From an uncultured Cellulosilyticum sp. (GTDB lineage: Bacteria; Bacillota; Clostridia; Lachnospirales; Cellulosilyticaceae), in NCBI GenBank assembly GCA_934725855.1, contig CAKVCL010000002.1, positions 62,001 through 126,000 on the forward strand: DNA of 64,000 nt. Direction: 5' to 3'. Positions within the stretch are counted from its first letter, which is position 1. Every line of letters starts with the position of its first letter. Below are positions 25,506 to 34,404 of this stretch, piece by piece. The notes beneath the pieces are model-generated. The model was given only the letters and a program-made list of their open reading frames with translations, did no database searches and was not told the DNA's origin. A program made the translations under genes and the position numbers.

Positions 25506-26015
25506 ATGTTTGCAAAAGGCGAGTATGTTGTGTGTCCTAATATAGGAGTATGCCTTGTAGAAGATGTAACCAAGCAAGATATGAATAAAGTTGAGCAGAG
25601 CCAACTTTATTATGTCCTTCAACCAGTTGACTGTAAAGAGAGCAAAATTTATTCGGCAGTAGATAATGATAAGATGCTAATGAGAAAAGTCATTTCTTAT
25701 GATGAAGTGCCTCAACTTATAGATGGATTAAGAAATATTTCACCTATTGAAATTAATGACGAAAAGAAAAGAGAAGAAGTCTATAAAGAAGCACTTAAGC
25801 CATGTGAATGCATAGGGTGGGCAAGACTCATTAAAACCATTTATAACAGGAAAGAAGTAAAAGCCAAGCAAGGAAAGAAAATGACAGCTACGGATACAAA
25901 ATACCTAAAGAAGGCTGAAGATTTTCTTTATCAAGAATTAGCAATTAGTATGAAATTAGAGCCTACTCAGGTAAAAGAGCGGATATTAAATGAAATTGGA
26001 ATTGAAATAAGTTAG
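25506..26015 (+). CDS. CarD/CdnL-type transcription factor
   Basis: A 169-residue protein whose first 60 residues form the RNA-polymerase-interacting Tudor-like domain of CarD (MFAKGEYVVCPNIGVCLVED, YYVLQPVDCKESKIYSAVDN), followed by a helical DNA-binding domain (residues 75-165, with ECIGWARLIKTIYNRKEVKA and KKAEDFLYQELAISM). Such proteins bind the beta subunit and stabilise promoter opening, notably at ribosomal promoters. The GGAGG site lies after the ATG at 25491, so the ATG at 25506 is the start. Confidence 0.85.
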   Translation: MFAKGEYVVCPNIGVCLVEDVTKQDMNKVEQSQLYYVLQPVDCKESKIYSAVDNDKMLMRKVISYDEVPQLIDGLRNISPIEINDEKKREEVYKEALKPCECIGWARLIKTIYNRKEVKAKQGKKMTATDTKYLKKAEDFLYQELAISMKLEPTQVKERILNEIGIEIS

Positions 26016-26016
26016 T

Positions 26017-26892
26017 TTAATTTTTTTTAACATAGTCTAAAAATAAGCTGGAAATGGTAGAAATATATGTATTTTGATTGTGAATAATCGAAATACTAGA
26101 ATGCAGTTTAGGGTGCTCGATGATTTTGTAAGTGGTTATATGACTTTCAGCGAGCGGAAGGGCAGAATAAGGGACAATAGCGATGCCTAATCCATTATTG
26201 GCCCAATACATACTGGTTCTGGCATCATCATTTTTGCAAAGAATATGCCAAGTAATCTTTTCCTCAGCGAGTTCAGTTTCAATAAGTTTTTCCCAGCGTC
26301 TATAGAGAATAATGGGCTGGTTTGCAAGCTCCTTAAGGGTTATGGAAGTAGAAGCAGAGGGATCAAAGAAAGAGGGAGCACCTACTGCAATCATGGGCTC
26401 ATTGAGTAAAGGGGTACATTCAAAACCGCATTCTGGAAAAGGTGTACGTACAAGGGCAACTTCAAGAAGATGGGCTTGTAATTTTTCCAGGAGCTCATAA
26501 GTATTAGCCTCTATAATTTCAAAATTAATTTTGGGATAAATGGTATGAAAAGGTATGAGCCACTTGTCCAAAAGTAAGTTAACAACAGATGAGGTAACGC
26601 CTATTCTTAAAGTACCTTCTATCCCATGTGTAAAATCATGCATTTCTTTAGAAGCGCGACTGGAAAGCTCTAATAGATTGGTGGCATGGCGAAATAAAAT
26701 GCGTCCAGCTTCAGTCAGTTGGATTTGCCTTGCCCCACGTTCAAATAGGACACATTCAAATTCTTTTTCTAGGGCTTTCATTTGGGCACTTAGGGGAGGT
26801 TGAGAAAGATTTAGTTTTTTAGCAGCAGCGGAGATGGTGCCTTCATTAACAATGGTTGTAAAATATTCTAATTGTTTAAGATCCAAAGTCAA
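26017..26892 (-). CDS. LysR family transcriptional regulator
   Basis: A 291-residue LysR-type regulator. The N-terminal winged helix-turn-helix is classical (LKQLEYFTTIVNEGTISAAA, LNLSQPPLSAQMKALE), followed by the effector-binding domain (GTLRIGVTSSVVNLLLDKW). The start is TTG, five bases after AAGGAG; no ATG is available upstream. It is divergent from a heterodimeric ABC exporter, with a long palindrome in between, so it probably controls that exporter and itself. Confidence 0.92.
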   Translation of the reverse strand: MTLDLKQLEYFTTIVNEGTISAAAKKLNLSQPPLSAQMKALEKEFECVLFERGARQIQLTEAGRILFRHATNLLELSSRASKEMHDFTHGIEGTLRIGVTSSVVNLLLDKWLIPFHTIYPKINFEIIEANTYELLEKLQAHLLEVALVRTPFPECGFECTPLLNEPMIAVGAPSFFDPSASTSITLKELANQPIILYRRWEKLIETELAEEKITWHILCKNDDARTSMYWANNGLGIAIVPYSALPLAESHITTYKIIEHPKLHSSISIIHNQNTYISTISSLFLDYVKKN

Positions 26893-26971
26893 TACTCCTT
26901 TCTACGAAAATAAAGTCTATCCAATAAAAACATAAGCGTCATTTAGTTTATAGTATACATCATTTTTAATC

Positions 26972-27020
26972 TATAGTAAAAAGATATACTTCCTATAGGA
27001 AGATAATATTTTTACTATCA
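26972..27020. promoter_or_regulatory. Palindromic operator between lysR and ABC exporter genes
   Basis: The core CTTCC-tata-GGAAG (26989-27002) is flanked by ATAGTAAAAA on the left and TTTTTACTAT on the right, giving an almost symmetrical element of about 48 bp midway between the divergent genes. A TATGAT box at 27029 could be the -10 of the exporter promoter. It fits a LysR-type regulator site, and it could also fold in RNA. Confidence 0.5.
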
Positions 27021-27125
27021 TTCAACCTATGATATGATAAAGGTATAGAGGGTACTAAGAGGCCCTTTTTTGTTGGGTAAATATCATTTTACACAAGGCA
27101 GTAGCAAAAAATTAGGGAGGTTGAA

Positions 27126-28865
27126 ATGAGAAAGCTATTAGTTTATTTAAAGGAGTATAAGAAGGAAAGTGTATTTGCGCCACTTTTTAAGATGCTGGAA
27201 GCCATCTTTGAACTTTTTGTACCGCTTGTCATGGCAACAATGATTGACAAGGGAATGGTTCCAAAGGATATGGCGACGGTCTTGAAAATGGGGGGAGTAC
27301 TCATTTTATTAGCAGTTGTGGGGTTAACGGCTTCTGTTACGGCGCAGTTCTTTGCAGCAAAGGCAGCTACAGGCTTTGGAACCAAGCTCAGACATGCTTT
27401 ATTTAAACATATTCAAAGTTTATCCTTTGCAGAAATGGACACGATAGGCAATAATACACTGATTACTAGAATGACAAGTGACATTAACCAAGTGCAGTCT
27501 GGGGTGAATATGACACTTCGTTTGTTTTTAAGATCCCCATTTATTGTTTTTGGGGCTATGATTATGGCATTTACCGTAGATGTTAAGGCGGCACTTGTTT
27601 TTGCAGTGGCTATTCCATTATTATCCATAGTGGTATTTGGGATTATGCTCATTAATATGCCTTTATATAAAAAGGTACAAGGGGCATTAGATAATGTATT
27701 AGGCAAGACAAGAGAGAATTTAACAGGAGCAAGAGTGATTCGTGCTTTTAATATGGAGCAAGAAGAAATTGCTGATTTTGAAGAGAAAAATGAATTATTA
27801 ACGAATATGCAAAAGCTGGTTGGACGTATTGCAGGACTGACTAATCCGATTACATACATTATTGTAAACGGCGCACTTGTAGTGATTATTTGGGTAGGGG
27901 CTTTACGCGTGGATAGCGGCATCTTAACACAAGGTATGGTCGTTGCTTTAGTCAATTATATGCTTCAAATTTTAGTGGAACTGATTAAACTCGCTAACTT
28001 AATTGTAACGATGACAAAGGCAGCAGCTTCTGGTAATCGTATTCAGAGTGTTTTTGAAATGACTTCTTCTTTAAAAGATGGTATGTTAGAAGTTTCCAAA
28101 GAAAGCGCATCTGATACGCCTATTGTGACATTTGACCATGTCAGCTTTACTTATGCAGGAAGCAGCGAGAAAGCTTTAGAGGATATTGATTTTAGTGCAG
28201 CTAAAGGTGAAGTGATTGGAATTATTGGAGGAACAGGTTCAGGAAAAAGTTCTATTGTGAATCTGATTCCACGTTACTATGATGTGACTGAAGGCAAAGT
28301 CAGTATTTTAGGAACGAATGTCATGGATTATAAACTGAAAGATTTAAGACAACGCATAGGCATGGTGATGCAAAAAGCCGTTTTATTTAAAGGAACCGTT
28401 AGAGAAAATTTAAAATGGGGAAATAGCAAGGCTACAGATGATGAAATCTGGGAAGCATTAGCCATAGCTCAGGCAGATGACTTTATAAAAGAAAAAGAAG
28501 GCGACTTAGACTTTGTAATTGAGCAAGGTGGTAAGAATTTATCAGGTGGGCAAAAGCAAAGACTAACGATTGCAAGGGCACTTGTTCGAAAACCAGACAT
28601 TCTGATTTTAGATGATAGTGCCTCTGCCTTAGACTTTGCGACAGATGCTGCACTTAGAAAAGCCATTCAAGAAATGCAGCAAAAGCCAACTGTATTTATT
28701 GTTTCTCAGCGTGCTGCCTCTATGCTGCATGCCAGTCAAATTTTAGTTCTTGAAGATGGAAAAATGGTAGGGCATGGCACTCATGAAACTTTACTTAAAG
28801 ATTGTGAAGTTTATCAGGAAATTTATTATTCACAATATAGCAAGGAGGTAGAGGCTCATGAATAA
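27126..28865 (+). CDS. ABC exporter half-transporter with degenerate ATPase site
   Basis: A 579-residue fusion of a six-helix membrane domain (residues 1-310) and an ATPase domain. Walker A is GGTGSGKSS (about 367-375) and the signature motif is the canonical LSGGQKQR. The Walker B region reads ILILDDSASALD, so the catalytic Glu is replaced by Asp, and the switch histidine is replaced by Gln (VSQRAAS, about 525). One ATP site is therefore non-catalytic, as in heterodimeric exporters of the BmrC/D or TM287/288 type. The stop overlaps the start of the partner gene. Exports drugs or lipids at the membrane; substrate unknown. Confidence 0.93.
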   Translation: MRKLLVYLKEYKKESVFAPLFKMLEAIFELFVPLVMATMIDKGMVPKDMATVLKMGGVLILLAVVGLTASVTAQFFAAKAATGFGTKLRHALFKHIQSLSFAEMDTIGNNTLITRMTSDINQVQSGVNMTLRLFLRSPFIVFGAMIMAFTVDVKAALVFAVAIPLLSIVVFGIMLINMPLYKKVQGALDNVLGKTRENLTGARVIRAFNMEQEEIADFEEKNELLTNMQKLVGRIAGLTNPITYIIVNGALVVIIWVGALRVDSGILTQGMVVALVNYMLQILVELIKLANLIVTMTKAAASGNRIQSVFEMTSSLKDGMLEVSKESASDTPIVTFDHVSFTYAGSSEKALEDIDFSAAKGEVIGIIGGTGSGKSSIVNLIPRYYDVTEGKVSILGTNVMDYKLKDLRQRIGMVMQKAVLFKGTVRENLKWGNSKATDDEIWEALAIAQADDFIKEKEGDLDFVIEQGGKNLSGGQKQRLTIARALVRKPDILILDDSASALDFATDAALRKAIQEMQQKPTVFIVSQRAASMLHASQILVLEDGKMVGHGTHETLLKDCEVYQEIYYSQYSKEVEAHE

Positions 28866-30591
28866 GCAAAAAGAAACCGTCATGAAAGTATTAAGATATA
28901 TTAAGCGTTATTGGGCATATGTTATCGTTTCTATTTTATTAGCAGCTTGCATTGTGGTGTCCACTTTATATATTCCTATTTTAATTGGAAATACCATCGA
29001 TTACATTATTGGGCAAGGGGCAGTAGATTTTGGAGCTGTATGGGATAAATTACAGCTTATGATTATTCTGATTGCAGCAACAGCTGTGATGCAGTGGCTT
29101 CAAAATGTGTGCAATAATAAAATTACTTATAATGTGATTCGGGATGTACGAAATGAAGCGTTTAAAAAGATTGAATGTCTACCACTTAAATACATTGATG
29201 GACACTCTTATGGGGAAGTGGTAAGCCGTGTCATTGCGGATGTGGACCAATTTTCAGATGGCCTACTAATGGGATTTACACAGCTTTTTACAGGCGTTTT
29301 AACGATAGTCGGTACATTAGGCTTTATGCTGACTGTCAATATTAAGATTACATTAGTGGTAGTCGTGTTAACGCCAGTTTCACTATTTGTGGCTAAGTTT
29401 ATTGTGAAACATACTTATGAGATGTTTAAGTTGCAGTCTGTGACAAGAGGTGAGCAAACAGCACTGATTGATGAAATGATAGGCAGTCAAAAGGTAGTGC
29501 AAGCTTTTGGCTATGAAGAAATAGCACTTAGTCGTTTTGATGTCATCAATGAAAAATTAGGGAAATATTCTTTACGTGCTACTTTCTTTTCTTCTTTAAC
29601 CAATCCATGTACACGTTTTGTAAATAGTTTGGTTTATGCAGCAGTTGGGATTATTGGAGCCATAGCTGGGATTAGAGGTGCATTAACAGTCGGTCAACTA
29701 TCTTGCTTTTTAACTTATGCGAATCAATATACCAAACCATTTAATGAAATTTCAGGGGTTATTACAGAGCTTCAAAATGCGATTGCTTGTGCGGCAAGAG
29801 TCTTTGAACTCATTGAAGAAGAAGCTCAGGTGCCAGATAAGGAGCCTATTAAAGAAGTAAAAACTTTTGATGGACATGTCGCAATAGAAAACGTTAGTTT
29901 TTCTTATGCAGAAGATAAAAAGCTCATTGAAAATTTAAATTTAGATGTAAAACCAGGAGAGCGTATTGCCATTGTTGGACCGACAGGATGTGGAAAAACC
30001 ACTTTAATTAATTTATTAATGCGTTTTTATGAAATAAAGGGTGGTCGTATTACAGTCAGCGGAGTAGATGCACAGCATATGACAAGAAAAAACCTTAGAA
30101 CAGGTTATGGCATGGTGCTTCAAGAAACATGGCTTAGAAAAGGAACGATTAAAGAAAATATTGCAATGGCAAAACCAGATGCAACAGATGAAGAAATTAT
30201 AGCAGCTGCTAAAGCCGCTCATGCGCATAGCTTTATCAAGCGTTTGTCTAGAGGCTATGATACAATGATTTCAGAAGATGGAGGTAGCCTGTCTCAAGGA
30301 CAAAAGCAGCTTTTATGTATTGCAAGGGTGATGCTTGTATTACCACCCATGCTTATCTTAGATGAAGCAACCTCATCTATTGATACCCGTACGGAACAAA
30401 AGATCCAAGCCGCATTTAATAAAATGATGGAAGGAAGAACCAGTTTCATTGTGGCACACCGATTATCTACAATTCAAAATGCAGACGTGATTTTAGTGAT
30501 GAAAGATGGCAAGATTATAGAGCAAGGCAATCATGAAAGCTTAATGAGCCAAAATGGTTTTTATGCAAATTTATATAACAGTCAATTTTAA
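28858..30591 (+). CDS. ABC exporter half-transporter with canonical ATPase site
   Basis: A 577-residue partner of the preceding gene (8-base overlap). A six-helix membrane domain is followed by an ATPase domain with Walker A GPTGCGKTT (about 372), Walker B LILDEATSSID with the catalytic Glu, and switch histidine VAHRLST. The signature motif is LSQGQKQL, a change at the second glycine that is common in the partner half of asymmetric exporters. The two proteins together form one full consensus and one degenerate ATP site. Confidence 0.93.
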   Translation: MNKQKETVMKVLRYIKRYWAYVIVSILLAACIVVSTLYIPILIGNTIDYIIGQGAVDFGAVWDKLQLMIILIAATAVMQWLQNVCNNKITYNVIRDVRNEAFKKIECLPLKYIDGHSYGEVVSRVIADVDQFSDGLLMGFTQLFTGVLTIVGTLGFMLTVNIKITLVVVVLTPVSLFVAKFIVKHTYEMFKLQSVTRGEQTALIDEMIGSQKVVQAFGYEEIALSRFDVINEKLGKYSLRATFFSSLTNPCTRFVNSLVYAAVGIIGAIAGIRGALTVGQLSCFLTYANQYTKPFNEISGVITELQNAIACAARVFELIEEEAQVPDKEPIKEVKTFDGHVAIENVSFSYAEDKKLIENLNLDVKPGERIAIVGPTGCGKTTLINLLMRFYEIKGGRITVSGVDAQHMTRKNLRTGYGMVLQETWLRKGTIKENIAMAKPDATDEEIIAAAKAAHAHSFIKRLSRGYDTMISEDGGSLSQGQKQLLCIARVMLVLPPMLILDEATSSIDTRTEQKIQAAFNKMMEGRTSFIVAHRLSTIQNADVILVMKDGKIIEQGNHESLMSQNGFYANLYNSQF

Positions 30592-30612
30592 TTTATGAAG
30601 TATAATAAAGAC

Positions 30613-30653
30613 AAATAGCCGATAGAAAGCGAACGTTTCTATCGGCTATTTTA
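30613..30653. terminator. Intrinsic terminator
   Basis: AAATAGCCGATAGAAA (30613-30628) pairs perfectly with TTTCTATCGGCTATTT (30636-30651). It ends the exporter operon, and its right end touches the stop codon of a tiny minus-strand gene. Confidence 0.9.
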
Positions 30654-30728
30654 GCTTATTTTTTCCAACGTTTTAAGGTTGGAAACCATTATAGGCATGC
30701 CACAGCATTGACAATATCTTTCTTCCAT
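30651..30728 (-). CDS. Tiny protein with an N-terminal zinc-knuckle motif
   Basis: A 25-codon minus-strand frame, MEERYCQCCGMPIM and on to a short basic tail, with an excellent AAGGAGG site eight bases before the ATG. The start YCQxCGMPM is that of a putative zinc-ribbon protein family whose members are longer and carry a second CxxC. Here the second half is absent, so it is either a truncated gene or a genuine microprotein. The strong ribosome-binding site favours translation. Confidence 0.4.
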   Translation of the reverse strand: MEERYCQCCGMPIMVSNLKTLEKIS

Positions 30729-30959
30729 TTTTAATTCCTCCTTAAAGTGATTTGGTATGAACTTAGTATAAAGGGAGTAATAAGACAATAGTATGTCATA
30801 TTAGAATGATAGATAAAAAATTATTCTAATAAAATATAGAGTCAATATAGGGTTTATTGTTTTAAAAGTGTAGATAAATAGATTGTTTTGTGATATCGTT
30901 TGAAATATGTTGGGCAAAACGATCCATTCGATCATCAAAGAAGACAGGGGGCATTGAGG

Positions 30960-32138
30960 ATGAATGAAAAAAAATTAGAAGGCATTCAAAAACTATTAAA
31001 TGAAATGGTAGCTACTTCTTATGTAGCAGGAGTCAATTGCATGGTAGTACATAAAGGAAAAGAGATTGGCTATTATGAGGCTGGTTATGCTGATTTAGAA
31101 ACTAAAAAGCCATTAACAAGAGATACGATTTTCTTACTTTATTCGATGAGTAAGCCCATTACAGCGGCGGCAGCTATGCTTTTATTAGAACAAGGCAAGT
31201 TTGATTTACTCGATCCAGTAGAAAACTATATTCCAGCTTTTAAGGGGCAAATGGTAGGCACTCAAAATGGCTTAGTGCCATGTGGAAAACCAGTCACGAT
31301 TAAAGATTTATTATGTATGACAGCTGGTATTACTTATGGCAATGATTTTAACCGTAATGGCATAGAGGTAAATGCTGTATTTGAAAAGATTAAAGCAAAG
31401 TTATTGTCAGATGAGGGCATGACAACGAGAGCATTTGCTGATTGTATTGGCAAAATTCCTCTTGCTTTTCAGCCGGGTAGTAAATGGGAATACGGTGCCT
31501 GTGCAGATGTTTTAGGTGCGGTTATTGAAGTTATAGCCAATCAGCCCTTTAGTGAATTTATTGAAGAGAATTTATTAAATCCGTTAGAGATGAAAGATAC
31601 AGGTTTTTATGTACCAGAGGAAAAACAAAATCGTTTATCAAAGGTTTATGAAGAAACGGATAAGGGGTTAGTAGAGTACAGTGGCAATAATTTAGGCATC
31701 TTAATTGATATGAATCGAAAACCACGCTTTGAGTCAGGGGGAGCAGGACTCGTTTCAACGATTGATGACTATAGCCATTTTGCAACAATGCTCTTAAATA
31801 AAGGGGAATATAAGGGGAGAAATATACTGGCACCTAGCACTGTAAAATTTATGACGACCAGCGAATTACTACCTAAATTAAATCAGGATGTGGCAACATG
31901 GGATGGCTTAAGAGGACATACGTATAGCAATCTGCTTCGTATCATGAATGCACCAGAGCTGGCTGTTTTTTGCGGCAGTAAAGGAGAATATGGATGGGAT
32001 GGATGGCTTGGGCCTTACTTTGCCAATGACCCAGCACATGATTTAACTTTTATCATGATGCAGCAAAAGATTAATACAGGGACTACGCCTTATACAAGGA
32101 AGCTTAGAAACGTTGTTGCTTCTGCCATAGAGGAATAA
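30960..32138 (+). CDS. Serine hydrolase, beta-lactamase class C / esterase family
   Basis: A 392-residue penicillin-binding-protein-like hydrolase. The SxxK motif SMSK (about residue 64; nucleophile Ser) follows TIFLLY, the second motif is YGA (about 180), and HDLTFIMMQQ lies near the C-terminus. No signal peptide is present, so it is probably a cytoplasmic esterase (EstB-type) rather than a true beta-lactamase. The longer frame from TTG 30900 is less likely than ATG 30960, which follows CAGGGGG by nine bases. Confidence 0.85.
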   Translation: MNEKKLEGIQKLLNEMVATSYVAGVNCMVVHKGKEIGYYEAGYADLETKKPLTRDTIFLLYSMSKPITAAAAMLLLEQGKFDLLDPVENYIPAFKGQMVGTQNGLVPCGKPVTIKDLLCMTAGITYGNDFNRNGIEVNAVFEKIKAKLLSDEGMTTRAFADCIGKIPLAFQPGSKWEYGACADVLGAVIEVIANQPFSEFIEENLLNPLEMKDTGFYVPEEKQNRLSKVYEETDKGLVEYSGNNLGILIDMNRKPRFESGGAGLVSTIDDYSHFATMLLNKGEYKGRNILAPSTVKFMTTSELLPKLNQDVATWDGLRGHTYSNLLRIMNAPELAVFCGSKGEYGWDGWLGPYFANDPAHDLTFIMMQQKINTGTTPYTRKLRNVVASAIEE

Positions 32139-32222
32139 AAACTAGAAGCATGAAAATAAAGCTTAATGAGCAGCCTAGTAGACACAAAGTAAAATGAGAA
32201 ATACATAAGTAAGGAGTAGGTT

Positions 32223-34001
32223 ATGAGAATAGAAGAAACATTAAAAGAACATAAAATCATTTGCGATGGGGCATTTGGAACGTATTATAGTAGTGTGACT
32301 GGAAAAAATAGCTTACCAGAAAAAGCTAATACGGAAAATCCTGAAATGGTAAAAAACATTCATAAAGCCTACATAGAAGCAGGCGCAAGGTTGATTCGTA
32401 CGAATACGTTTGCAACCAATACAAAAGCATTAGAATGTAGTTTGGAAGAAGTTATCCAAAATATTCAATGTGGATATCGTTTGGCAGAAGAAGCAGTTGC
32501 AGAAAGTAAGGCGCACCTAAAAGGGGAAGCAGTTTATATTGTAGGGGATATTGGACCGATTTCCATGGCACAAGGCAGTAAGGAAGTGCTTGAAGCAGAG
32601 TATGAAAGAATTTGTAAAGCATTCTTAGAGGCAGGCGCTAAGCTATTAGTTTTTGAAACTTTTTCAGATTTAGAGCTCATTGAAGCTGTAATCAAAAAAA
32701 TTAAAAGTCAGTATGATGTTTTTATCATTACTCAATTTTGCGTGAATCAATATGGTTATAGTGCCTCTGGCAAAAGTGCTAAAAGGCTGCTTGAAAAAGC
32801 TAGTGAAATACCAGAAATTGATGCCATAGGACTTAACTGTGGCGTGGGACCAGGACATCTTTATCAGATATTAAGTAAGTTAGAGCTTAATAAAGGCAAG
32901 TATCTGACAGCCCTGCCTAATGCCAGCTATCCCAAACTACGCCAAAATCGTTTAGTTTTTATGGAAAATGTGGCTTACTTTGCAGGACAAGTTAAGGAAA
33001 TCGCTAAACTTGGTGTGGATTTAATTGGGGGATGCTGTGGCACCAATCCACATTATATAGAGGCTTTAAGCAAACAAGTTGACCTAGCGCCAACTTACCA
33101 TACGCCTAAAGTAGAACGTAAGGCTCAGCAAGATTTAAATGCTCATAATACTTATTTTTACGAAAACAAAACACAAGGAGAAAAAATACTGGCGGTAGAA
33201 CTTTCACCACCACCTAATGTGAATTATGAAAGCATTATGGACGCTGCTAATGTCTTAAAAAGAAGTGGCGTGGATATATTGACTTTTCCTGATTCACCTT
33301 CTGGAAGAATGCGTGCAGATTCGATTTTAATGAGTGTGAAGGTGGCAAATGAAACCAAAATGAATGTCATGCCACATATTTGTTGCCGTGACCGTAATGC
33401 CATTGCCATTCGCTCTGAATTATTAGGGGCACATATTAATGGAGTTAAAAATGTACTGGTTATTACAGGAGACCCTGTACCGGCTATGATTAGGCAGGAT
33501 GTAAAAAGTGTGTTTAATTTTGATTCAGTAGGGATTATGAAAATCATACAAGAAATGAATGAAGACCAATTTAAAGAGTCCCCAATGGTTTATGGCGGGG
33601 CACTCAATTATAATCGCCTAAATATGGAAGTCGAGATCAAGCGCATGCAAAAGAAAATAGCTGCAGGGGCTAAATTCTTTTTATCTCAACCTATTTTTAC
33701 AAGTGAGGATGCAGAGAAGTTAAGACAAATTAAATCCAGAGTAGAAACTAAGATTTTATGTGGGATTATGCCGCTTGTGAGTAAACGTAATGCAAGTTTT
33801 ATTAAAAATGAAATGGCAGACATCCACGTAACAGATGAAATCGTCAATTTATTTAAGGCAGATATGAGTAAAGAAGAGGGAGAAGCCGTAGGGGTAAAGA
33901 TTGCTAGACAAATGATAGAAGAAACAAAGGACTTTGTAGATGGGTATTATTTTTCCATTCCATTTAACCGTGTTTATTTATTGGAGCAAATTATGAAGTA
34001 A
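32223..34001 (+). CDS. Bifunctional homocysteine S-methyltransferase / methylenetetrahydrofolate reductase
   Basis: A 592-residue fusion. Residues 1-290 form a zinc-dependent homocysteine methyltransferase: CDGAFGTY at the start, the first zinc Cys in GLNCGVG, and GGCCGT with the other two near residue 275. From about residue 310 the FAD-dependent methylenetetrahydrofolate reductase barrel follows (ELSPPPNVNYE, LVITGDPVP, KFFLSQPIF). The same fusion is known as YitJ in Bacillus. It makes methyl-tetrahydrofolate and passes the methyl group to homocysteine for methionine. Start ATG follows AAGGAG; no SAM riboswitch is seen in the 84-base leader. Confidence 0.93.
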   Translation: MRIEETLKEHKIICDGAFGTYYSSVTGKNSLPEKANTENPEMVKNIHKAYIEAGARLIRTNTFATNTKALECSLEEVIQNIQCGYRLAEEAVAESKAHLKGEAVYIVGDIGPISMAQGSKEVLEAEYERICKAFLEAGAKLLVFETFSDLELIEAVIKKIKSQYDVFIITQFCVNQYGYSASGKSAKRLLEKASEIPEIDAIGLNCGVGPGHLYQILSKLELNKGKYLTALPNASYPKLRQNRLVFMENVAYFAGQVKEIAKLGVDLIGGCCGTNPHYIEALSKQVDLAPTYHTPKVERKAQQDLNAHNTYFYENKTQGEKILAVELSPPPNVNYESIMDAANVLKRSGVDILTFPDSPSGRMRADSILMSVKVANETKMNVMPHICCRDRNAIAIRSELLGAHINGVKNVLVITGDPVPAMIRQDVKSVFNFDSVGIMKIIQEMNEDQFKESPMVYGGALNYNRLNMEVEIKRMQKKIAAGAKFFLSQPIFTSEDAEKLRQIKSRVETKILCGIMPLVSKRNASFIKNEMADIHVTDEIVNLFKADMSKEEGEAVGVKIARQMIEETKDFVDGYYFSIPFNRVYLLEQIMK

Positions 34002-34034
34002 AAGATGAGATTATTAAAAATTTATAAAATATTA

Positions 34035-34063
34035 TTGACAATTTTTGATGGATAATGTATAAA
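34035..34063 (+). promoter_or_regulatory. Promoter of trpB2 T-box transcript
   Basis: TTGACA at 34035-34040 and TATAAA at 34058-34063 with a 17-base spacer, just ahead of the T-box leader. Confidence 0.75.
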
Positions 34064-34069
34064 TAACTT

Positions 34070-34366
34070 AAACATTTTAAACCGTTGAACAAGAAAAGTA
34101 ACTTTATGGAGAATTTTCAGCGAGCTACAGAGGGTGGAAGTGTAGTAATAGCAAATGAAGCGAATGGACTTGTGAGGGTGAACTGAAATAATGTAATGTT
34201 TTTAAGAAGCATTTATTTTAAAGTAGGGGAAACGTAAGCCGAACGTTATAGGGCTAGTGTATGTGAGTAGTACATGATAGAGTGCATTCTTTAATAGAAT
34301 GAAGTTAGGTGGTACCGCAGAAGAGTAATCTCCTGTCCTATAGTGTTTATAGGACAGGAGTTTTTT
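34070..34366 (+). promoter_or_regulatory. T-box riboswitch, tryptophan type
   Basis: The leader contains the T-box sequence AGGTGGTACCGC (34307-34318), whose bases pair with the free acceptor end of uncharged tRNA, followed by the terminator hairpin CTCCTGTCCTATA / TATAGGACAGGAG with a T run (34330-34366). In the long stem I region, GAATGGAC (34162-34169) presents TGG at 34165-34167, a tryptophan codon in the usual GAA-codon-A setting. It controls trpB2, consistent with tryptophan sensing. The specifier is an inference from context; the T-box is certain. Confidence 0.88.
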
Positions 34367-34404
34367 ATTACCCTAAAATTGAAAAACAAGAAGGAGAAAT
34401 AGTT

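Noticed and set aside
34309..34404. Longer N-terminus of trpB2 from the ATG at 34309
   Set aside because: This stretch lies in the T-box and terminator; the AAGGAG site fixes the start at 34405.
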